A DNA stretch of 64,000 nt from Propionivibrio dicarboxylicus (GTDB lineage: Bacteria > Pseudomonadota > Gammaproteobacteria > Burkholderiales > Rhodocyclaceae): contig NZ_FNCY01000022.1 of NCBI RefSeq assembly GCF_900099695.1, forward strand, positions 1-64,000, in the 5' to 3' direction. The notes beneath the pieces were generated by a model, which searched no databases, had not been told where the DNA came from, and saw nothing but the letters and a program-made list of their open reading frames with translations. The first letter of the stretch is position 1; every line of letters starts with the position of its first letter. The position numbers were made by a program, and so were the translations under genes. Below are positions 17,597 through 25,902 of the stretch, piece after piece.

Positions 17597-19380
17597 GTTC
17601 TCGGAACCTCCATGCCGGCCTGGGCGCTGTGTAACGTAAACTTCTGCATATCCCAGGCGCCCGTCGGGCAACGTTCGGCACACATGCCGCAATGCAGACA
17701 GATGTTTTCATCCTTGACCATGACCCGCCCGGTCTTGAGGATGTCGGAGACGAGCAAGGCCTGTTCGGTATTCTTCGCCGGCGCCTTCAGGCGTCCGCGC
17801 AGATCCTCTTCCTCGCCGTTACCGGTGAAAGAGATGCACTCGGTCGGGCAGATGTCGGTACAGGCATCGCACTCGATACAGACCTTCGGCGAGAACACCG
17901 TTTCGACGTCGCAGTTAAGGCAGCGCTCCGCTTCGGAACACGCCATGAACGGATCGAAACCCAGTTCGAGTTCGAGCTTGATGTCGGTCAGCGTCTTCTC
18001 GAGCGACTTCATCGGGACCTTCTTGCGCCCCTCTTCCGACACCTGGTTGTCGTAGCTCCACTCGTGGATGCCCATCTTCTGGCTGACCAGGTTATACAAG
18101 GGCGCAGGCCGCTCATCGACGCGCAGTCCCTTGCAGAATAGGTCGATCGAAATCGCCGCTGCATGACCGTGCGCAACCGCCGTGATGATGTTTTTCGGAC
18201 CGAAAGCCGAATCGCCGCCGAAGAAGACCTTCGGCACGGTCGACTGGAAGGTTTCCTTGTCGAGCACCGGCAGGCCGTACTTGTTGAACTCGAGGCCGAT
18301 GTCCTTCTCGATCCAGGGGAAGGCGTTCTCCTGACCGATGGCGACCAGCACCTCGTCGCACTCGAGGAAGACGTCGGGTTCGCCCGACGGCACCAGGCTA
18401 CGACGGCCCTGGCTGTCATACTCGGCGCGCACGACCTCGAACTTGACGCCGGTCAGTTTGCCATTGTCATGGACAAACTCTTTCGGCACGTGCATGTTGA
18501 TGATCGGGATCTGCTCGTGGATCGCCTCTTCCTTTTCCCAGGGCGAGGCCTTCATTTCCTCGAACGAGCTGCGCACGACGACCTTGACGTCGGTGCCGCC
18601 GAGACGGCGGGCCGAACGGCAGCAGTCCATCGCCGTGTTGCCGCCGCCGAGCACGATCACCCGCGGCGAAACGGTCTTGACGTGGCCGAAGGCGACGTTG
18701 GCAAGCCACTCGATACCGATGTGGATATGGCTGGCGGCTTCCTTGCGTCCCGGAATGTCGGCGTCGCGACCGCGCGGCGCGCCGGTACCGACAAACACGG
18801 CATCCCACTGCGCATCGTCGACCAGCGACTTGAGGCTCTTGACCCAGTGATTGAGGCGCAGATTGACGCCGAGATCGAGGATGTACTGGCATTCCTCGTC
18901 GATGACGCTATCCGGCAGGCGGAACTTCGGGATCTGCGTGCGGACCATGCCACCCGGCGCCTTGCCGGAATCGAAGATGGTCACGTCATAGCCTTGCACG
19001 GCCAGGTCGCGGGCCACCGTCAGCGAGGCCGGGCCGGCACCGATACAGGCAACGCGCTTGCCGTTCTTCTTCGGCACTTTCGGCATGTACTCGGCGATGT
19101 CGTCCTTGAGGTCGGCGGCAACGCGCTTCAGGCGGCAGATCGCCACCGGATCCTTGTCGATACGACCGCGGCGGCACGCCGGTTCGCAGGGACGGTCGCA
19201 AACGCGCCCGAGGATGCCCGGGAAAACGTTCGACCGCCAGTTGATCATGTAGGCATCGGAATAACGCCCCCCGGCGATCAGCCGGATGTATTCCGGAACC
19301 GGGGTATGGGCCGGACACGCCCATTGGCAATCCACCACCTTGTGATAATAGTCGTGCCCGCCTGTATTCGTCGGTTTCAC
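17593..19380 (-). CDS. korC: FAD-dependent NAD(P) oxidoreductase subunit with iron-sulfur clusters (KorC-like)
   Basis: About 595 residues resembling the glutamate-synthase small-subunit family. The N-terminal Cys cluster is in DCQWACPAHTPVPEYI and RVCDRPCEPACRRG, the FAD motif in ACIGAGPASLTVARDLA, the NAD(P) motif in VLGGGNTAMDCCRSARR, and two C-terminal 4Fe-4S motifs in CIECDACTDICP and CLHCGMCAERCP. It would pass electrons from KorAB to NADP, or the reverse. I choose GTG 19380, eleven bases after TGGAG, because the family-like sequence begins there; an ATG at 19437 is possible. It is first in the kor operon. Confidence 0.85.
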   Translation of the reverse strand: MKPTNTGGHDYYHKVVDCQWACPAHTPVPEYIRLIAGGRYSDAYMINWRSNVFPGILGRVCDRPCEPACRRGRIDKDPVAICRLKRVAADLKDDIAEYMPKVPKKNGKRVACIGAGPASLTVARDLAVQGYDVTIFDSGKAPGGMVRTQIPKFRLPDSVIDEECQYILDLGVNLRLNHWVKSLKSLVDDAQWDAVFVGTGAPRGRDADIPGRKEAASHIHIGIEWLANVAFGHVKTVSPRVIVLGGGNTAMDCCRSARRLGGTDVKVVVRSSFEEMKASPWEKEEAIHEQIPIINMHVPKEFVHDNGKLTGVKFEVVRAEYDSQGRRSLVPSGEPDVFLECDEVLVAIGQENAFPWIEKDIGLEFNKYGLPVLDKETFQSTVPKVFFGGDSAFGPKNIITAVAHGHAAAISIDLFCKGLRVDERPAPLYNLVSQKMGIHEWSYDNQVSEEGRKKVPMKSLEKTLTDIKLELELGFDPFMACSEAERCLNCDVETVFSPKVCIECDACTDICPTECISFTGNGEEEDLRGRLKAPAKNTEQALLVSDILKTGRVMVKDENICLHCGMCAERCPTGAWDMQKFTLHSAQAGMEVPRT

Positions 19381-19744
19381 GTGCGTTGTAACTCCAGTGT
19401 TGGTTCTGCAAATTCCGGCGACACGTCGCCGCGCCATAGGTACCGCAAAAACTCTTCGTGCCACTTCACTTGCTTGCACGACACTCCGAAACGCCATCGA
19501 GCCAAAACGCGCCCAACGTGGTTAGACACGCCGGCAGGCCGAGGTTCCCGATACTTCGCCACGCGGCGAAAACCAGTCTCCTGACTGTAGCCCACGAAAG
19601 CACGGATGACCATGTCCTTGCGCGGAATCGCGCCTCTAAACGCACTGATTCGGCATAATCGCGTCGCGCGACTGAAGGTCCGGAACAAGCGCCGATGCTG
19701 GCATTCGGTGCCGCGCAGTATCGTCAAAAGAAGACCAAAGATAA

Positions 19745-19759
19745 ATAGGTGTTGCCTAT
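19745..19759. promoter_or_regulatory. LysR-type operator upstream of the 19787 regulator
   Basis: Perfect inverted repeat ATAGG-TGTTG-CCTAT with the T-N11-A pattern of LysR-type boxes, 27 bases before the LysR start. Autoregulation is the simplest reading. Confidence 0.6.
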
Positions 19760-19763
19760 CATA

Positions 19764-19786
19764 AGAAGATATAAAATGTTTCTTCT
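19764..19786. promoter_or_regulatory. Second inverted repeat abutting the LysR start
   Basis: AGAAGA, eleven AT-rich bases, TCTTCT, ending directly before the ATG at 19787. It could be an activation-site half of the LysR region or a translational hairpin. There is no good ribosome site between it and the ATG. Confidence 0.45.
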
Positions 19787-20671
19787 ATGAAAACTGCTTT
19801 CCTCCACGCATTCCTGATGACCGTCGACACCGGCTCGATGGCGGAAGCCTCGCGCCGGCTCAACATCACCGCCGCGGCGGTGGCCCAGCAGATCAAGGCC
19901 CTCGAAGGCGAGATCGGCGTCGAACTGGTCACCCGGGTCGGCAAGACGGTGCGACCGACCGAGGCCGGCTACCGCGTCATCGAACGCGCCCGCACCCTGC
20001 TCCAGGACGCCGCCAACCTGAAGGCGATTGCCAACCTCGGCGAAGTCAGCGGCGAACTGCGCCTCGGCTCGATCAATACGGCGGTCGAATCGCTTGTTCC
20101 CGAAGTCGTCGCGCAACTGGTGATCGCCTATCCCGACCTGCGTTTCCACATCAAGCCGGCCCTGTCGTCCGAACTCTTCAACGAAGTCCAGCATGGCGAC
20201 CTCGACGCCGCGGTCTGCCTGCACCCGCTGTTCTCCTTGCCGAAGACGCTGGTCTGGCAGCAGTTGCGCGAAGAAAAACTGATTGCCCTGGCGCCCTTGT
20301 CGCTGGCCGACAAGGACCCGCACGAACTCCTGCGCACGCAACCTTTCATCCGCTTCGACCGCAAACAATGGGGCGGCCAGCAGGTCGATCACTACCTGCG
20401 CATCGCCAACATCGTCCCGCGCGAACGTATCGAACTCAGCCATCTGTCGGCGATCGCCACGCTGGTCGGACGCGGCGTCGGCGTCGCGCTGGTGCCGGAC
20501 ACCGTCATGCCGGCGTCGATCACCTCGCGCATCGTCCGCCTGCCGCTGCCGATCAACACGCGCCCCCGGCAACTCGGTATCCTCTGGCAACGCGCCTCGA
20601 TCCACGAGAAGCTGATCAACCTGTTCGTCAATCAGGCCAAAATCCTCTGCCAGTCGAGCGACATCCAATAA
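19787..20671 (+). CDS. LysR family transcriptional regulator
   Basis: 294-residue LysR regulator with helix-turn-helix GSMAEASRRLNITAAAVAQQ near the N-terminus and a substrate-binding domain with the usual GRGVGVALVPDTV segment. It is divergent from korC across a 400-base gap and tail-to-tail with another LysR gene only 19 bases away. Its target is not evident; korCAB is the nearest divergent operon. The operator pair upstream suggests autoregulation. Confidence 0.9.
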   Translation: MKTAFLHAFLMTVDTGSMAEASRRLNITAAAVAQQIKALEGEIGVELVTRVGKTVRPTEAGYRVIERARTLLQDAANLKAIANLGEVSGELRLGSINTAVESLVPEVVAQLVIAYPDLRFHIKPALSSELFNEVQHGDLDAAVCLHPLFSLPKTLVWQQLREEKLIALAPLSLADKDPHELLRTQPFIRFDRKQWGGQQVDHYLRIANIVPRERIELSHLSAIATLVGRGVGVALVPDTVMPASITSRIVRLPLPINTRPRQLGILWQRASIHEKLINLFVNQAKILCQSSDIQ

Positions 20672-20690
20672 ATTGCGACGCCGCGTCGCG

Positions 20691-21566
20691 TCAGCGCCGG
20701 GCAGGTGCCTGCAATTCGCTCGCTGCGTAATCGATGAAGGCGCTCACGGTTTGCAACTCCTTGGCCGGCGCCGAGCAGAACAACCAGGTCCGGCGCACCA
20801 CCGGCGCACCATCCGGCCAGAACAGGGGCTGAACGCACAAACCATCGCCCTCGGGCAAACCGATGCGCGGCAGCATGGTCCAGCCAAGTCCATGCAGCAC
20901 CATCTGGCGGGCAATGTCCATCGTATTGACCTCCATCGTCGTCTTCGGCGGCGAGTCGAAGTTGAGCCGCCACCATTCATCGAGCATCTTCTTCAGCGAG
21001 GTATCCGTGCCATAACGGATATGCGGACGCGTCAGCAACTCGTCGGGACCGATCGCGTCGCTCGAAACCAAGGACACCGGCTCTTCGGTCAGCAACACCT
21101 TCTCGCCGGACCACTCGTGCTCGCCGCGCACAATGCCAATCGAAATTTCCTGCCGCTCGAGCATCTCGACGATCTGGAAACTCAGCCCGGTTTTCAGCGA
21201 GATCTCGACCTTCGGATAGCGGCCGAGAAAGCCCTTAAACAGGCCCGGCAGGACATAGTGTGCGAAGATCCCGGACGAGCCCAGGCGCAACGGCCCTTCG
21301 ACCTTGCTCTCCATGTTCTTGACCTGGTCCTTGACGATCGCCAGCCGTACCAGCATCTCTTCCGCATATTTCAGCAGATGCTCGCCCTGCGGCGTCAGCA
21401 CGACGCCGGTCGGCACCCGCGTGAGAAGCCGCGCGCCCAACTCCGCTTCGATGCGCTTCAGGCGATAGGTCAGCGCCGGCTGCGAGATGAACAGACGTGC
21501 CGAGGCCTTGGTCACGTTCTTCTCTTCCGCAATCACCTTGAGAATTCGCCAGTCTTTTTCGTCCAC
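20691..21566 (-). CDS. LysR family transcriptional regulator, divergent from aconitase
   Basis: 291-residue LysR protein of the CysB/Cbl-like length class, starting MDEKDWRILKVIAEEKNVTKAS, with helix-turn-helix ASARLFISQPALTYRLKRIE and a ligand domain ending in LGWTMLPRIGLPEGD. It is divergent from the exported aconitase gene with a 227-base gap that holds a LysR-type box. By position it is the likely regulator of the aconitase/ModA-family operon, perhaps responding to a tricarboxylate; this is inference. Confidence 0.9.
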   Translation of the reverse strand: MDEKDWRILKVIAEEKNVTKASARLFISQPALTYRLKRIEAELGARLLTRVPTGVVLTPQGEHLLKYAEEMLVRLAIVKDQVKNMESKVEGPLRLGSSGIFAHYVLPGLFKGFLGRYPKVEISLKTGLSFQIVEMLERQEISIGIVRGEHEWSGEKVLLTEEPVSLVSSDAIGPDELLTRPHIRYGTDTSLKKMLDEWWRLNFDSPPKTTMEVNTMDIARQMVLHGLGWTMLPRIGLPEGDGLCVQPLFWPDGAPVVRRTWLFCSAPAKELQTVSAFIDYAASELQAPARR

Positions 21567-21606
21567 GGCCGCCCTTTGCCCGATTGCCCGATCATTCCCG
21601 GAGACT

Positions 21607-21621
21607 ATAAAAAACTTTTAT
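21607..21621. promoter_or_regulatory. LysR-type box in the lysR-acnB divergent region
   Basis: Palindrome ATAAAA-AAC-TTTTAT with T-N11-A spacing, 40 bases upstream of the LysR start and within an AT-rich stretch. It is the best candidate operator for the divergent pair. Confidence 0.5.
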
Positions 21622-21793
21622 CGCCTCTAGAAAAAAACAATATTTTATTTATTTTCGCAAATCCGAATAATAGCCTCGATTGGTCAAAGAACAACAGCGG
21701 TCGCGGCCTCGGAGGCAAACGCCTCAAGACAGGCGCCGAGGGACAGAGACCACCATCGGAACTTCGTGGATTCGATTTTCAGGAGAGACAAAC

Positions 21794-24526
21794 ATGCTCA
21801 ATCGTCGCAGTTTCTGTATCCGTAGCGCCGCCACCGTCGCTGCTGCCGTATCGATCAACGGTGTTGCCGAAGCCGCCCCGGGCGCTACCCAGCGCAACGC
21901 GGCTGCGGGTGGATCGGCTGCATCGCCCGGACTCGTCATCGACGAAGCCACCGCGCGCTCGACCATCCTCGACGCTTACCGCAAGCACGTTGCCGAACGC
22001 GCTGCGCAGGGTTTGCCGCCGCTGTCATTGAATCCGGTACAAACCGCGGCGGTTGCCGTGCTGCTCAAGAACCCGCCGAAGGGCGAGGAAGCTTTCCTGC
22101 TCGATCTCCTCAGCACCCGCGTCCCCCCCGGCGTTGACGCCGCCGCCAAGGTCAAGGCCGATTTCCTCGCTACCATCGCCACCGGCAAGGACAAGTCGCC
22201 CGTCATCACGCGTCAGAAAGCCGTCGAACTGCTCGGCACGATGCAGGGCGGCTACAACGTCAAGACGCTGATCGCGCTGCTCGGCGACCCGACGCTCGGG
22301 ACCGCCGCCGCGGACTGCCTGAAAAAGACGCTGTTGATCTTCGGCGCGATCAAGGACGTCAAGGCGCTCGCCGACAAAGGCAATGCCAACGCCAAGGGCG
22401 TGCTCAAATCCTGGGCCGAAGGCGAATGGTTCAGCGCGCGCGCCGACGTGCCCAAGAGCATCAAGCTGACGGTCTTCAAGGTCGGCGGCGAAACCAACAC
22501 CGGGGACCTATCGCCCGATCCGGACGCCAACACGCGTACCGACATTCCGCTGCACGCGCAGGCGATCCTCAAGTTCCCGCGTGCCGGCCTCACGCCCGAC
22601 GAACCGGGCAAGCGCGGTCCGCTCAAGCAATTCGAGGCGATGAAGGCCAAGGGCAATCCGCTCGTCTATGTCGGCGATGTCGTCGGACCGGGCTCGTCGC
22701 GCAAGTCGGCGACCAACTCGCTGCTGTGGATGACCGGTCAGGATATTCCCTTCGTCCCGAACAAACGCTTCGGCGGCTTCGTCTTCGCCGGCAAGATCGC
22801 ACCGATCTTCTACAACACGATGCAGGATTCCGGCGCGCTGCCGATCGAAATGGACGTCAGCAAGCTTGAAATGGGCGACGTCATCGAACTCCTGCCCTTC
22901 GACGGCAAAGTGTTGAAGAACGGCGAAGTCGTCGCCAGCTTCAAGCTCAAGACCGATGTGCTGCTCGACAGCGTCCGCGCTGGCGGCCGCATTCCGCTGA
23001 TCATCGGCCGCAATCTCACCGCCGAAGCGCGCAAGATGCTCGGCATGTCGGCGACGGCGATGTTCCGCGCGCCGAAGCAACCGGCCGATACCGGCAAGGG
23101 CTACACGCTCGCCCAGAAGATCGTCGGCCGCGCCTGTGGCCTGCCGGCCGGCAAGGGCGTGCGTCCCGGCACCTATTGCGAACCGGTGATGGACACCATC
23201 GGCTCGCAGGACACCATCGGCCCGATGACGCGCGACGAGCAGAACGACCTCGCCTGTCTGAGCTTCTCGGCCGATCTGGTGCTGCAGACCTTCTGCCACA
23301 CGGCCGCCTATCCGAAGCCCGAAGACGTCAAGATGTACGCCGAACTGCCGCAGTACATCTACTCGCGCGGCGGCGTCGCCGTCCGTCCGGGTGACGGCGT
23401 GCTGCACTCCTGGCTCAACCGCATGGCGATGCCCGACTCGGTCGGCACCGGCGGCGATTCGCACACGCGCTTCCCGATCGGCGTCTATTTCCCGGCCGGC
23501 TCCGGCCTCTGCGCCCTCGCCTCGGCGACCGGCGTGATGCCGCTCGACATGCCCGAATCGGTGCTCGTCCGCTTCAAGGGCGAGATGCAGGCGGGCGTCA
23601 CCTTGCGCGACCTCGTCAATGCCATTCCGTACTACGCTTTCCGGCAAGGGCTGCTGACCGTCGACAAAAAAGGCAAGAAGAACATCTTCTCGGGCCGCAT
23701 CCTCGAAATCGAGGGGCTGCCGAACCTGACCGTCGAACAGGCCTTCGAGATTTCCGACGCCTCGGCCGAGCGTTCCGCCGAAGCCTGTACCGTGCGACTC
23801 GGCAAGGAACCGATCGTCGAGTACATGCAGTCGAACGTCGCGCTGCTTAAATGGATGGTCGCCAACGGCTACCAGGACCGCAACGCCCTGCTCCGCCGCA
23901 TCGCTAAGATGGAAGCCTGGCTCAAGAATCCGCAGATCCAGGAACCCGACGCCAACGCCGAATACGCGGCCGTCATCGAGATCAACCTGGCCGAGGTCAC
24001 CGAGCCGCTGCTCGCCTGCCCGAACGACCCGGATGACATCAAGCCCTTGTCGGCGGTCGCCGGCGCCAAGGTCGACGAAGGTTTCATCGGCTCCTGCCAG
24101 ACCAACATCGGCCACTTCCGCGCCGCGGCGCACATCCTCAAGGGCAAGGAACTGCCGACGCGCCTGTGGGTGGTACCGCCGACGAAGATGGATGCCGACA
24201 CGCTCAACCGCGAAGGCTACTACGCAACGCTCGGCGAAGCCGGCGCGCGCATGGAAGTCCCCGGCTGCTCGCTCTGTTTTGGCAACCAGGCACGCGCCCG
24301 CAAGGGAGCCACCGTCGTCTCGACCTCGACGCGCAACTTCCCCAACCGCATGGGTACCGGCACCAATGTGTATCTGGCGTCAGCCGAAGTCACCGCAGTC
24401 GCCTCGCTGCTTGGCAAGATCCCGACCAAGGCCGAATACCTTGAGCATATGAAGGTCGTCCAGCAGAAAGCGGCGGACATCTACCGCTACATGAATTTCC
24501 ACCAAATGGCCGAATTCAAGGCTTAG
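21794..24526 (+). CDS. acnB: Aconitase B with an apparent Tat signal peptide (predicted periplasmic)
   Basis: 910-residue AcnB-type aconitate hydratase, which interconverts citrate, cis-aconitate and isocitrate. The core aligns by eye with E. coli AcnB from YRKHVAERAA onward. The 4Fe-4S ligands are present: Cys768 (GSCQTNIGHF), Cys825 and Cys828 (PGCSLCFGNQAR). Unusually, about 57 residues precede the normal start: a twin-arginine motif NRRSFC, an alanine-rich hydrophobic stretch and an AEA-A cleavage-like site, then a Gly/Ala linker. ATG 21794 is well placed after AGGAGA. The stop codon TAG is built from the left end of an inserted element. Without it the stop would be TAA, 12 bases before the ModA-family gene. 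Confidence 0.93.
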   Translation: MLNRRSFCIRSAATVAAAVSINGVAEAAPGATQRNAAAGGSAASPGLVIDEATARSTILDAYRKHVAERAAQGLPPLSLNPVQTAAVAVLLKNPPKGEEAFLLDLLSTRVPPGVDAAAKVKADFLATIATGKDKSPVITRQKAVELLGTMQGGYNVKTLIALLGDPTLGTAAADCLKKTLLIFGAIKDVKALADKGNANAKGVLKSWAEGEWFSARADVPKSIKLTVFKVGGETNTGDLSPDPDANTRTDIPLHAQAILKFPRAGLTPDEPGKRGPLKQFEAMKAKGNPLVYVGDVVGPGSSRKSATNSLLWMTGQDIPFVPNKRFGGFVFAGKIAPIFYNTMQDSGALPIEMDVSKLEMGDVIELLPFDGKVLKNGEVVASFKLKTDVLLDSVRAGGRIPLIIGRNLTAEARKMLGMSATAMFRAPKQPADTGKGYTLAQKIVGRACGLPAGKGVRPGTYCEPVMDTIGSQDTIGPMTRDEQNDLACLSFSADLVLQTFCHTAAYPKPEDVKMYAELPQYIYSRGGVAVRPGDGVLHSWLNRMAMPDSVGTGGDSHTRFPIGVYFPAGSGLCALASATGVMPLDMPESVLVRFKGEMQAGVTLRDLVNAIPYYAFRQGLLTVDKKGKKNIFSGRILEIEGLPNLTVEQAFEISDASAERSAEACTVRLGKEPIVEYMQSNVALLKWMVANGYQDRNALLRRIAKMEAWLKNPQIQEPDANAEYAAVIEINLAEVTEPLLACPNDPDDIKPLSAVAGAKVDEGFIGSCQTNIGHFRAAAHILKGKELPTRLWVVPPTKMDADTLNREGYYATLGEAGARMEVPGCSLCFGNQARARKGATVVSTSTRNFPNRMGTGTNVYLASAEVTAVASLLGKIPTKAEYLEHMKVVQQKAADIYRYMNFHQMAEFKA

Positions 24527-24794
24527 GGTGTGTTGTCAATGAAGCGCTGGTTGCGCAAGGGTCTGGCGAGCCGCAGCGCTAGGCGGCGGAAGCGCCGCAT
24601 GGCCATCCATGCAAGCTTCTGCCAACAACGCGATGCGCCTCGCCAGACCCTTGCCCTTCGGGTTGCCCCTGCGCCGGTCGTCTGCGGCGTTGCGCCTCTT
24701 GCGAAGGGAACAACCCTTCGCTGCGACGCGCGCCTTGCAACCACTCCAGCGCAGAGTGCAACGCAATCCAGCGATTAATTGAAAACACACCCTA
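24524..24794. mobile_element. MITE-like non-autonomous element inserted at the acnB stop codon
   Basis: 271 bases bounded by perfect 11-bp terminal inverted repeats (TAGGGTGTGTT and its complement) that extend imperfectly to about 27 bp, ending CGCTGG. The outermost TA at both ends fits a TA target duplication, as for IS630/Tc1-type transposases. An internal perfect 16-bp inverted repeat lies at 24555-24570 and 24639-24654, so the transcript can fold strongly. No transposase is encoded. Removing the element and one TA restores a TAA stop and an acnB-to-next-gene spacing of 12 bases with an intact CAGGGAG ribosome site. Confidence 0.8.
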
Positions 24795-24807
24795 ACAGGG
24801 AGACACC

Positions 24808-25614
24808 ATGAACAAACTTTTGTCCAGACTGGCACTGACACTCGCCTCCGGCCTGCTCGCCGCAAGCGCGCTGGCGGCAGAGATCACCGTCATGAGTTCG
24901 GGCGGTTTCTATTCGGCGATGGAAGAACTCGCGCCGGTTTTTGAAAAGGCAAGCGGCCACAAGGTCATCCTCGTCTCCGGATCGTCGATGGGCTCCTCAC
25001 CCACCGCGATTCCAGCCCGCATGCAGCGTGGCGAACCGGCCGACCTGATCATGCTGGCGAGCACCGAACTCGACAAACTGATCGGCCAGGGATTGGCCGT
25101 CAAGGGCAGCCGCGTCGATCTCGTGCATTCGAAGATTGGCATGGTCGTCCGCGCCGGCGCACCGAAGCCCGACATCAGCACCAAGGCCGCTTTCGAGAAA
25201 GTCCTGCTCGACGCCAAGTCGATCGGCTACTCGGCAAGCGCCAGTGGTGTGCATCTCGTCAAGGAGGTCTTTCCCCGCCTCGGCATCGCCGAATACCACG
25301 CCGTCATGGGCAAGGCCAAGGAAGTGGTGAAGGACCGTGTCGCCACCTGGGTCGCCCGCGGCGACCTGGAAATCGGCTTCCAGCAAGTGAGTGAGTTGCT
25401 GCCAATCCCCGGCGTCGACTTCGTCGGCCCGATCCCGGCGCCGTATCAGAAGGTCACGATCTTCTCGGCCGGCGTCGCCAAAGGCTCGAAGGAACCCGAA
25501 GCCGGCCAGGCACTGATCAAGTTCCTGACCTCGAAGGATGCGTATCCGATCATCGAAAAACAGGGGCTGGAACCCGCCGCCGTCGCCGAAGCCGGCGAGA
25601 AGGCGAAGAAGTAG
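24808..25614 (+). CDS. ModA-family periplasmic protein, candidate aconitate isomerase
   Basis: 268 residues with a Sec signal peptide (cleavage near ASALA) and a ModA-like substrate-binding fold (ITVMSSGGFYSAMEELAPVFE, MQRGEPADLIMLAS, DLEIGFQQVSELL). No molybdate permease or ATPase genes are nearby. From memory, the Pseudomonas aconitate isomerase (cis/trans-aconitate) is a periplasmic ModA-family protein of similar length. Being paired with an exported aconitase makes that function attractive, but I cannot align the two here. The alternative is a solitary binding protein. The ribosome site is CAGGGAG, and the gene was probably co-transcribed with acnB before the element inserted. Confidence 0.8.
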   Translation: MNKLLSRLALTLASGLLAASALAAEITVMSSGGFYSAMEELAPVFEKASGHKVILVSGSSMGSSPTAIPARMQRGEPADLIMLASTELDKLIGQGLAVKGSRVDLVHSKIGMVVRAGAPKPDISTKAAFEKVLLDAKSIGYSASASGVHLVKEVFPRLGIAEYHAVMGKAKEVVKDRVATWVARGDLEIGFQQVSELLPIPGVDFVGPIPAPYQKVTIFSAGVAKGSKEPEAGQALIKFLTSKDAYPIIEKQGLEPAAVAEAGEKAKK

Positions 25615-25650
25615 CCCCCCGTCAATAGTCCTCCGCAGCATCCCCCCTCA

Positions 25651-25678
25651 AGCCCGGGTACGTCCCGGGCTTTTTTTT
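25651..25678 (+). terminator. Rho-independent terminator after the ModA-family gene
   Basis: 8-bp stem AGCCCGGG/CCCGGGCT, TACGT loop, followed by eight T. It closes the acnB operon before the peptide cluster. Confidence 0.93.
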
Positions 25679-25797
25679 CCGTCAATCAAGACCGTCGCAA
25701 TAATCCGTAAAATATTTCACGTTTTATACAGATAAAACAATACAACCAACAGATATGATCAAGCGGCGCATTACCGAATATGCCGCGTAACCACAAG

Positions 25798-25815
25798 ACT
25801 GTCAGAACTGACAGT
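25798..25815. promoter_or_regulatory. Perfect palindrome upstream of the peptide cluster
   Basis: ACTGTCAG-AA-CTGACAGT, followed by a T-rich run, in the AT-rich 288-base gap before hlyD. A second inverted repeat (GCGGC at 25763 and GCCGC at 25782) is nearby. This is either an operator or an attenuator-like hairpin. No regulator gene is in the cluster. Confidence 0.45.
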
Positions 25816-25902
25816 TTCTATTTTTGACGAAAAACTTATCATGTCCGCGCACAACAAACTATACAACTCGTACAACACGAGCAACGCACGCACAGCAGTC
25901 TC

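Larger units (their letters stand above)
19381..19786. other. Intergenic region between korC and a LysR gene
   Basis: About 400 bases without a recognisable gene. Open frames here are short and show no family features. It contains a TTCGCC-ACGC-GGCGAA hairpin near 19557 and, at the right end, two inverted repeats that look like regulator sites. The korC promoter should lie here on the minus strand but no strong sigma-70 pair was evident. Confidence 0.6.

Noticed and set aside
22508-24133. 541-codon minus-strand open frame opposite acnB
   Set aside because: No recognisable domain; the acnB frame contains the cluster cysteines and conserved blocks.
24530-24865. Small open frames within and around the 271-bp element
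   Set aside because: Arg/Ala-rich translations without domains; the element has no coding signature and its structure explains the sequence.
24808-25614. Molybdate-binding protein ModA
   Set aside because: The fold is ModA-like but there are no modB/modC genes or molybdate-related neighbours, and pairing with an exported aconitase suggests another role.
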